Shown here one piece after another: positions 32,705 to 41,516 of a DNA stretch of 64,000 nucleotides. This DNA is from Peronospora farinosa (Eukaryota > Oomycota > Peronosporomycetes > Peronosporales > Peronosporaceae): positions 1 to 64,000 of the forward strand of contig CANTFK010000905.1 of the NCBI GenBank assembly GCA_947646735.1, written 5' to 3'. The translations under genes were made by a program, and so were the position numbers. The notes beneath the pieces were generated by a model, which saw nothing but the letters and a program-made list of their open reading frames with translations, was not told the origin of the DNA and made no database searches. How positions within the stretch are numbered: position 1 is the first letter of the stretch; the number at the start of each line of letters is the position of its first letter.

Positions 32705-33246
32705 CGCCGACCTGTGCGTGGTCGCATTTCTCTTACTGAATCCACAACGAATGCCGCCTCAAAATCTCCTTCAGCAATGGCCGACATGTGCTTGAGACTA
32801 CGGTTTTGTCGCTTCGAACTCGGAATTTCCGTTGCTTGATCAAGAGATTGTGTTCTTGGATGTCTTTTGTCGCCAGGCGCGAAGTCTACCGTTTGGACGT
32901 CCTCAACGTCTTCATCTTCATTCATAGCGTCATTCGTATCTTCATGGTCCGTACTCACTTCCTCGTTGAGATCAGTGACCTCTTGTTCTTGGACAGATCT
33001 ACCACCGTCGAAGACGTCTTCCATAAACTGCGCATCACGACTTACGGTGACGCGCCCACTTGATATGTCCTCAAAGCGGTAGGACTTGAGATGCTCCGCG
33101 TAGCCCAAAAAACGGCATAGTGAAGCCTTGGCATCCAATTTCGAGCGTTTCTCGTGCGGAATATGGACGTACGCATGACATCCAAATACCTTGACATTTG
33201 TCAGTACAGGATTTTTTTTCGTCCAGACCTCATAAGGTGTCTTCAC
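32536..33246 (-). pseudogene. copia integrase C-terminal region and linker
   Basis: The segment has TPYEVWTKKNPVLTNVKVFG and AYVHIPHEKRSKLDAKASLC, the conserved region behind the copia integrase core (the GKGK/FLGY region: CRFLGYAEHLKSYRF). An acidic linker toward the RT follows. Confidence 0.82.
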
Positions 33247-33376
33247 TTATGGCTCTTGTTGGGCATCGGTTTCGCAGAAACATTGCCGTCGTCACAGCTT
33301 CGCCCCAATAATTCTTGGGTAAATCAGCGTGCTCCAGCATGCAACGAGCACATTCCACGAGCGTCCGGTTCATTCG

Positions 33377-34114
33377 CTACGCGACCCCATTCAGCTGTGG
33401 TCTGTACGGCGGCGTGTACTTTCGAACAATACCGTTCTTGGTACAAAACTTCGCCATGTCTCCAGCCGTGTACTCGCCGCCGTTGTCACAAATTAGCGTC
33501 TTGACGCGATTACCAGTTTGAGTATCGGAAAGAGCAACAAACTCAGCAAACTTGGTGGTCACTTCGGACTTCTTTTTTATAAGATACACCACGCAGTATC
33601 TTGACTTGTCGTCAATAAACGTGACGAAGTATCGTTTGCCACTGAAAGTTGGACTTGACATAGGTCCACAGACGTCGCTGTGAATGACATCCAGAATCTT
33701 GGTAGAGCGTTTCGGTGCTGTCGATTAAAAATGCAAGCGTGTTTGCTTACCAAGCGCACATCTATCACAAACATCCCAGTTTTCGACAGACGTTATGTCG
33801 ATTCAAACACCAAGTTCCTTCTTCACGATGGTATCAAGTCCATCGTGGCCCACATGACCAAGTCGAAGGTGCCAGAGGTACGACTTGGTGTCCCCATAAC
33901 ATCCCGACGACTTGGCTGCATTGGCTTCATCTCCCAGAAGTGGCGTCATTTGAAGCTTGAAGAGACCTTTACCCTCACGAGCTCCGAACTTCCACTTCAT
34001 GATTTCCGCTTCGGCAAAACAGCCATCCGTGTCGAATGTTACAGGACCGACGTCCTTAGTAAAAAAAATCGACCGACCGAGAAAAGGTTCTGGGATAGCT
34101 TGGGAATGTGCCAC
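33377..34114 (-). pseudogene. copia integrase zinc finger and catalytic core
   Basis: The HHCC part reads WHLRLGHVGHDGL. The core has Asp in FVTFIDDKSRY and Asp in LICDNGGEYT. The frame ends RPQLNGVA followed by TAG, where the family has the catalytic glutamate, so DDE catalysis is lost. Parts lie in different frames. Confidence 0.85.
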
Positions 34115-34305
34115 ACCTTCGTCAGTACACCCTTCTTGATACCCTTCGGGGTCTTCATAGAAATCATTATGTCACCACATCCAATTGCTTTTACGACACC
34201 ATCTTCTGCAAGGTGTACGTCAATTGGAGAGAAGAGCTTGTAGTTTGTCATAAACTTCTTGGAGCACGTCATGTGCTGCGTCGCTCCTGAGTCGACCAGC
34301 CACAT
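34039..34305 (-). pseudogene. copia aspartic protease
   Basis: WLVDSGATQHMTCSKKFM is the copia protease active site (Asp in DSGA), and WHIPKLSQNLFSVGRF is the conserved segment before integrase. It is in a different frame from gag, from which it is separated by a frameshift near 34290. Confidence 0.87.
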
Positions 34306-35183
34306 TTCATCCGCGTTGTCGGCGCTCTTACCGAAAACAGATAGTCGCCGTCATTGTCGTTCTGAGCGACGTTGGCGCGATGCGATCGGTAGCGTTCCGT
34401 GTTGTCTTGGCCTCGCGAAGGACACTCCGCGATCAAGTGACCCATTTTGCCGCTATTATAGCACGCCCCAGTCTTCTTCACCGGTCGCCCTTTGTTGCGC
34501 TCGTTGTCCCTTGTCATAAACGCTTGGCCATGGGTAGCTCCGTCGACGCTACCACCTTGTTCCTTGCGTTTCATGTCCTCATGAAGGAGCCTAGACGACA
34601 CTAGCTCCCACGTCAGCGTATCAGCTCTCGATTCCAACGCAGTGATTAGGAACTGGAACGCTTCGCTGAGACTTCCAAGCAGCGTGATTACCAGGTCGTC
34701 AGCACTGACCGGAGCGCCGACTGCTTCGAGCTGCTCTGCCAGAGTCTTCACCTTGTTGATGTGTTCCATCACATCGTCTCTTTCTTCCATCGTGACTGTG
34801 AAGAGACGACGACGAAGAAAGAGCTTATTCGCCAAGCTCTTCTTCTCGAAGTGGTCTTCAAGTCTTGACCATGCATTATGCGCATCACTTGCAGAGCGGA
34901 CGAGCGGCAGTTGCGAATCAACCATAGCCAAGCAGATAGCTGCCATGGCCTTGCGAGACTTCCTCTTGAACGACGCTTGATCCATCGTGTTTGCCAAGTC
35001 ACCAATCTTCACTTCCCCAGAGACGACCTCCCACAGGTCACGCTCCTCGAGCACCATCTGCATCTTGAACTTCCAGGCGTGGAAGTTGGTCCCATCAAAC
35101 TTGTTGATGCGGCTCAGCGACGAGTGCTCCATCGCAAACGCGTAGTCGGACGCAGAGGTTGAGGTGGCGGGGATTGGGCTCAT
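34269..35183 (-). pseudogene. copia Gag with defective zinc knuckle
   Basis: The ATG at 35183 starts 304 residues with the copia Gag pattern: FDGTNFHAWKFKMQMVLEE, AHNAWSRLEDHFEKKS and LLGSLSEAFQFLITALES. The zinc knuckle reads CYNSGKMGHLIAEC, in which the second of the usual CX2C cysteines is serine. The end is shifted out of frame relative to the protease. The start codon lies inside the primer binding site. Confidence 0.87.
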
Positions 35184-35187
35184 AACC
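35176..35187 (-). promoter_or_regulatory. Primer binding site, half-tRNA-Met (anticodon arm) type
   Basis: Directly after the 5' LTR the minus strand reads GGTTATGAGCCC. The plus strand, GGGCTCATAACC, is the anticodon stem-loop of a methionine tRNA with CAU in the loop. Copia of Drosophila and yeast Ty5 are known to prime with a half-tRNA of initiator Met in this way. The ATG inside this site is also the first codon of gag. Confidence 0.8.
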
Positions 35188-35448
35188 TAAAGGTTATTGG
35201 AGAGGTTGGAAGTGCTTGAGTGATTTAATGCAAAACGCAAAGTGATTCATTTGGTCCTTAGTTCGCTTACACTACTCTAAGCCTAATGTTTACCCTCTGG
35301 ATACACTCTACTTGATCCAAACTTTAACTGCATCCAATCACCGAACTTCAACTGCATCCAATCACAGGAATGACGGTAGTATCGCGACATGGTCATACGG
35401 GTATCTTATCGGTATATCGCAGCTGGTCGAGGAGTCATATTGGCAACA
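35188..35448 (-). repeat. 5' LTR of the copia element
   Basis: The 261-bp LTR matches 30897-31157 with about 11 substitutions and no length change. It is followed on the right by the target duplication GCATT (35449-35453). It would hold the element promoter. Confidence 0.92.
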
Positions 35449-35453
35449 GCATT

Positions 35454-37860
35454 GAGGACGTGGTCCAAATATGCTTATTAATGCCGTTTACGGTGACTAG
35501 GACTTTAAATGGTAAGTAACGTGGTCAGATCTGGTAGAATTTAAGAAGACACCCACGCCGAAGACGTATAATAAACATAGTCAGTTTTATCTTGATATCA
35601 GCATCTATTCAGACGGCATACCTTACCATTAAGATATCTTTCATAGCAACGTTGTAATTCATAACAACCATTGTCAAATGACACGCTTCACGTCCCGCTT
35701 GTTGCCGCAAATCATGCAGGCTGGTATCTACTTGCCACGCCACCTTTATGCACCGCCAGAATCAACTAAAGCTTATCAGAAGTGGATACTTACAGGAGGA
35801 AATACCTTCTTCGGCAAGCAATTGCCCTGGATGTATTGTTTGGTGGCTCCCGTTTGAATTTACTTGTAGCCGTGCGGAGCTTAACGTATGGGTCGCCAGG
35901 ATCAACCTGATTAAGCCTTAGGAGGTCTTTGCCGGCTAGGTTGGTAATTCGGAGTAGTGGAGACAGTCTAGGTCTACCTGAGCAAAGCGTGGTATTGTTG
36001 GCACACCAACCGAAGGATGGTATGCGCTTCATCTGTGCAAAATATGAAATAGCGTAAGCGAGAGAGCAAAGTATTGTCAACGCCCACCAAATATGCATTA
36101 AGAGTGTGCCACACTCGCTTGAATGTTTGAGGAAGCAGTGCCGGTGAGCAGGAAAATAGCGGTGGTATGAGTGCCAATAAGATAAAATAATGCGTCGTTC
36201 TGTTCGCATGGAACAACCACGTCCATTTGTTCTTCTTTACCAGCAAGCCGAAAGCTGTTTTAAGATGCAGATAAATCTGCTCGTTTAAGAAGTAGTCAGG
36301 TACATTCTTCATCGAGTCACACGGATTCTACTAAGCTGGCGGAACTTATCGTCATTTTACGCGTGAACTTTTTTGGTGCGCGATCGCTTTACAATCACAT
36401 CTGATAACGCATTAGAAGCAAATTGGCCAGCCATTGCTCGGTTTGAGCTGGAGTTGTTGATTTGTCCAGTTTGCATCACTTCGCAAGCAGGACTGCTGAT
36501 TTTGTCCGCATTTGATACTTTAAACGCCTTCGATTTTGGTGATTGCTTGTATAGATTTTTAAGCACCACCTTGCCGTCACCTCTCCAACCGCATCAGCAT
36601 CGATGGCGTTAGCCACTTTTGGAGGATCATGTCTTTTTTAAGCATTTTTAACGTCTAGCTTAGTATTCCAGCACCCTGTTTGCACCATATATTTGTCAGT
36701 CTAATCTTGTAGGTGCTCTTCTGCAAATTGATTGCGATGACACCATTTGTCATCATCTTTTAAGACTCAGTCGTCCAATGACGTCGAGTCCTTGAGTGGC
36801 ATCGTGTTGCCCTATGCGATGAGAATGTTCAATGTAGTGCTCAAAATAATGATCTCCCAACCCTACAATAGATGGATGGAGTCAAGCCAACCTGAATGGA
36901 AAAAGCGTCATTACTCCAACATCAATAAACCTGAAAAATATTAGTTAGCACCGTAAGCCGGATATCATCCCGTGAACTCGAGGCATCATAGATCTTAATC
37001 TCGTTGCAGTTGGGCTTCCAGCATCAGAACGACACCATCTCTTAAGGTTTTAACAATGGAAACTCGAATGTCTGTGTTTTGCTGCAACTGCAAACAACTG
37101 AAGATCAGACCTCGCGCTAAGGTCGCTAACGATATGTCAGCGTTCTGAACGATTTCAGTACCTGGTCTCGATCCTGAAGTGCAACTCGTGACGAAATTAA
37201 ACTTAACCACTTTCTTTACTGCAGCAACAAGATCTACGCTAGTTACCAAGCACAAATTGCAAACTATAGGACAATGTGACCTCAAGATTATCGCGTTGAC
37301 TTTGGCACCTGATTCTGTTTAATCGAATATCAACTCTACAATGCTGAAGCGTACGGAATTTTAACTGCATCTTCGAAGCCCACGGTATATGAACTGGTGT
37401 CTCGCGAGCACCAACGAGCTAGTTCACAAACCTGCATATCCTACTCCGAGTTGTGCTGCAATCAATATGGTGGTCTTCGCTAATATCTTGTTCATTAATG
37501 GATCAAAATATATAGACTACAAGCACCTTGAACTCCTCAAGATACTCGATAAACGGTTCGTGACGAAATCTGCACGATGAATGAGCTCGTTACGGAGAAA
37601 GAGCTTGCCCCACTATGCAAGATGAAATGACGCAGTGCAAGCGATGCTGATACTTTTTCGCCATATCTAATGTGCCAGATGGAATAACCTCACTTACTTG
37701 TGGGACCGCCCATGAAGACATCCATGTCCCTCAATGACCACTGCTCGCTTGAGGTCGAAGGCAACATATCTTATTTTGTGCCGTAGCCAAGTACAACGAA
37801 AAACTGCGAAGGCTGCACCACCGCACGACTGCGTCGTGATCTCGATGATCTTACGCTTTT
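35454..37860. other. Gene-poor stretch with eroded coding scraps
   Basis: No gene can be supported. A minus-strand frame at 36995-37285 (SLATLARGLIFSCLQLQQNT) and one at 36357-36569 look protein-like but have no context, start or recognised family. They may be remains of decayed genes. Confidence 0.4.
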
Positions 37861-37869
37861 GTTTACTAC

Positions 37870-38470
37870 GTTGGTGAAACTGATGTGAATGATCGTCAGC
37901 CGACAATGCTGCTGCAACGTATGAGTACATTCCTGCAGACGGTTGATACGTCGACGATGAACGCGTTACAAGTGCAGATACAGGAGGTCGAGGAAGAAAA
38001 ATCAAGATTGGATAGGCAAGACTGGAAATGAAACACACAAAGCGGTAGCTGCCGCTTTATCTGCTGCTAGTACTTATAATGCTGCAAAGCCTTCTGCTGC
38101 AAAAAAGCAACGTGAGCTTCTTGCACGAGAGTACAACCAGGAACTCCATGAGGTCTTTTCCGAATAATATGCTAAGCTTACAGCAGATTCTTAACGACTG
38201 AGACGTCTTGTACGCGCTACGTTTTGAGACGGAGCTACGAGTTATTTACAGAAGATGAAGAAGGTAATGCTGCTATGATATCCCGAAGACAAAGGTCAGG
38301 GTATAACGATAAGCACTGTTCCTAGATGTGTCAGCGTTCGTGAAAACGCACGCTCTACTGAAAGACACAGCTGTTGTTTTGTACAACGCCCTCATAAAGG
38401 ACCGCAAATACGAATCACCAGCTAGTCATGCCTCGATCATATTTTCTTGTGTGCTTGCTGTACAATAAGC
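37870..38470 (+). pseudogene. Decayed coiled-coil protein gene
   Basis: Reading from about 37882 gives TDVNDRQPTMLLQRMSTFLQ and a heptad-like LQVQIQEVEEEKSRLDRQ. A one-base frameshift near 38025 then leads to AVAAALSAASTYNAAKPSA and KKQRELLAREYNQELHEVFS. In-frame stops follow at about 38166 and 38193, and a further open stretch (SAFVKTHALLKDTAVVLYNA) lies near 38345-38466. The composition is that of a real but broken gene. No family is recognised. Confidence 0.5.
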
Positions 38471-39182
38471 ATTGATATTATCGAAATACTATTGGTAATC
38501 TGAATGGCACTTCATGAGGAAACACAACAAGAACGATCTGATGAGCATTGAGAGACCAAGTGACTTTGTCTGGACAATTAGAATTCGCGTGTAGGGGCAA
38601 TCGTTCTTCGAATTGTTACGCGTTCGGCATATTGCCAATACGATTTTTCGGCAAATTCTTTACTAACAAGTTGACTTAGCATGAGTTCGACACTCTTGGG
38701 CCATCTGCTGGTCGACAAGGACCAGGTAGTGGGTCACGCAGGATGTAGCGTGGCGGCTGTAGATATCCTACCACACGTAGCTAAACGACAATCTTGAAAG
38801 GAATGAGCTCCACATCACCTTTTCTTCGTCATTTTTTATGTAATTACAACGTCCAGCTTATCGCCGTACGTGATAGTATGCTTAAAACCTATTCCATGAT
38901 GCTCATTTTGGTGCTTACTCCAGCGAAGAACTGGTCTAGTTCAGCGACGATAGCGCTTGTGTGTTCATTGCCCGAAGAATCATAACGTTTTTACTTAACA
39001 ACAACTCCAAAATGCTACCAGGTCGCAAATTACATCGTTGCTTACCACTACATATGACTAGTCAAATTTGAAGAAGCAGAGCGGGTCTATTGTCGGAGTT
39101 AATAATGGGACTGAATATCTGAGTTAGTGAAATGGTTTAGAAAGAATGTTATAAAGGAAGGTGTGAAAAAAAAAAACAGGAA

Positions 39183-39207
39183 CCGGGGGAAAAAAAAACC
39201 CCCCCGG
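39183..39207. repeat. G5-A9-C7 homopolymer hairpin
   Basis: CCGGGGG, nine A and CCCCCCCGG follow each other, a perfect G/C stem with an A loop, preceded by an A11 run. It lies just downstream of the aminotransferase pseudogene. It could be real or an assembly or sequencing artefact. Confidence 0.6.
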
Positions 39208-39296
39208 TCGACAATTTCTTTCAATGAACAATTTTGCTTCTATGCTGCGGCCTGTACAACGACACAAGTTGAGCAATTCTCCTGTGTCGTCAAATG

Positions 39297-39997
39297 CTAT
39301 GCCGTAACAAGAACTTTGCAGACCTCGTGCATCTTGTCCAAGTATTCCGCTGCGTGTTTCGGTTGGAAGACCAGCGAGGATCGAAATCGAACCGAGTTGC
39401 TTCCGCAGCCTCCCGAGGCGACACCTTTCGTCTTCATCAGACTCACGAATTCGTTGCGCACGGCTTCTGTCGGGAAGTCCATAGCCAAATACGTTCCCTG
39501 ACCACGTACATTCGACACCAATGCGGGAAACTCTGTGGCAATCTCATTCAACCAGGTCTTCAGGTAGGTAGGTACCCGTGATGTTGACATTCTCCAAGAG
39601 GTTGTCGCTCTCTATCACGTCAAGCACCGCTTTCAGAATAATCGTCTTCGTGGGATCACCCATCCACGTGTTAAAGATGCGGTAGCTCTCCTTGAGGCGG
39701 AACTCTCCTTTTGCAAAATATCCACCCGTCTGCATCGTCTTGCTAAAAGTGACGAGGCCAGGCGAGTTCTCCAGCTCCCAGTGTTCATGTGTTGACGTTT
39801 TCCAATCCTCTCGGAGCCACTTCAAGTAGCGTGTCATTGATGCGGTCAGCCCAATCAGCAGGCGGAAACACGCCAAGACAACATGGCCGTTGAGCAAACA
39901 TGGCCAGATTGTCTTTATTGCTCACAGCCTCAAGGATCTTGGGATGGTTGTAACCAATGCGCAATGACGCAATCTGTCCATACACGTCAAGGAAGCA
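39297..39997 (-). pseudogene. 4-aminobutyrate aminotransferase, internally deleted
   Basis: The start of the piece, FLDVYGQIASLRIGYNHP and WADRINDTLLEVAPRGLENV, matches the N-terminal region of mitochondrial GABA aminotransferase (PLP-dependent, GABA to succinic semialdehyde). It then jumps to the C-terminal third: GLVTFSKTMQTGGYFAKGEF, YRIFNTWMGDPTKT, LVSNVRGQGTYLAMDFP and GVASGGCGSNSVRFRSSLVF. The central roughly 180 residues that bind PLP in this family are missing, the targeting peptide is absent, and a frameshift lies near 39570. The gene is dead. Confidence 0.85.
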
Positions 39998-40743
39998 TTA
40001 AGGATGGACAAATGGATAAAGAAGAACCTAGCGTCAAGTTTTCCAGCAAAAAGTTAACCAATAACGTTAAACTAACGTTCAGTTGTGAATTAAACAGAGA
40101 ATGTCCAGCAAAGTCAGTGTTATGATAACACAAAAGTAGTCGAAGACGACATAGTCAACGGGAGTGAATAGCCGATGTCCGGTGTGCAACAAGTCACGTC
40201 TTGTGAATTGAGCCGTCATGAGTGAGCTACTTCGTGGCTTCCGCCCAGGACATTCGTCGCAGAAATGCCTACTGCACTGTATATTATTATCATGATTCAC
40301 TGAAAACCACAAACCTTAACTTCCATTATGCAGTCGCATCGTGAGGAAATTTGTGTGGAAAGTGAGAGCTTTTTAGCATCCTTTCCCACAGGTTGAGAGC
40401 TATCGTAAAACTTGACACTTCAACTTGAAGATTCAACATTAAAAACTTTCCCTGCGAAATCGAATTGTCGCTTTGTAGACATAACGCGGTCCATCCTGAT
40501 GGCGTTTGGCGCCAGCTGCATGTTCGCACTAGTGCTTACAAAGCAATCTGTGTTTGAGAGAGAGAGGCAGACGTGTCATTCAACTGTTTAGGGTTGCAAT
40601 ATGTCTGGTAAATCATAAGTTTGAATAGCAACGCCAGTGCTCGATCGAGTCCGTTACTTGTACGGGCTGGCCACCAGCAGTAATGCTCTCGGGACTGTCT
40701 GGCTTTGCTGATGCAGGTATATACCGTTGTTTATGTCCTTACA

Positions 40744-40874
40744 GGCCGCTCGAGCGGCCCGTTTGTTCAAAAGTGCGCGGTCGCCGGAGCGACGGCGCGT
40801 GTCGTGAAGTGTGGCCCCCGTTATAACCGCTTGAACGGCTCTTCAAACTTGGAGTACGCTATCGCCTAAGCGAT
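40744..40874. repeat. Cluster of four CGC-N4-GCG dyads
   Basis: Four short inverted repeats follow at 35-46 bp: CCGC-TCGA-GCGG (40746), GTCGC-CGGA-GCGAC (40780), CCGC-TTGA-ACGG (40827, one mismatch) and ATCGC-CTAA-GCGAT (40861). The first extends to a 16-bp perfect palindrome. The style resembles the ATCGCGAT core of the gypsy LTR and suggests a decayed LTR. Confidence 0.6.
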
Positions 40875-41120
40875 GACGCGTGGCGTGGGGACGCCACCAG
40901 CCGGTTTATCTTCCCTTGATCTGCAGTCCGCACGACCGGTGGCCGCACGAGATGCATGCGTGAGACATGACCCCACCGACTTTGGCTCCCACAAGGGAGG
41001 ATCATCGCCAGAGTAAATATCCTTGATAAGAGGCTGAAGCTTGGACTTGACCGCGAAAATCTGAGAATGCAATCCGTGATTTAGTCGAGTGTGTCTGCTT
41101 GGATCTGTAGTGTTCGTCAC
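40866..41120 (-). other. Unassigned open frame, possibly repeat-derived
   Basis: An 84-residue frame (TNTTDPSRHTRLNHGLHSQI..., GDDPPLWEPKSVGSCLTHAS) ends next to the dyad cluster. No domain is recognised. It has no visible expression context and may belong to a decayed LTR element together with the dyads. Confidence 0.35.
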
Positions 41121-41516
41121 CGTTTCTGGCCAACATACGGATGGCGGTCACGTCGGATGCTAACGGCGAACGCGTTGCTGGCTATTTGCAATCGATTGTG
41201 TATTATCTTGAAAATCTCTTTTAGAGTGTTGCAAACATTTGAATGTTCATGCTGAAGGTTCCGGATTCCATACACAACCCTTTAGTCGTATCGCATCTCT
41301 TTCTTTTTGACAATTGCGAAACATTTACAAAACAATATCAACTTAAGTAAAATACTCCAAAAGTTGCGTCTGACGGTAAGACACACAATTTCTTTACTGC
41401 ATGCTCTTTGATACTGTACATAGCCGCAACATCGATGTTCAGTGTGGTGCGACCTTCCCCACTCGCTGAACATTCACTTACTCATTGTATAGGTAAAGGG
41501 CGGAAGACATTAACCG

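Larger units (their letters stand above)
30897..35448 (-). mobile_element. Ty1/copia LTR retrotransposon, complete but dead
   Basis: The LTRs are both 261 bp (30897-31157 and 35188-35448) and the target duplication GCATT lies on both sides. On the minus strand the order is gag, protease, integrase, RT, RNase H, which is the copia order. The reading frame is broken by frameshifts near 34290 and 32400 and by stops, one of which replaces the codon where the family has the catalytic integrase glutamate. The LTRs differ at about 11 of 261 positions, mostly transitions, so insertion is older than that of the gypsy element. Confidence 0.95.
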
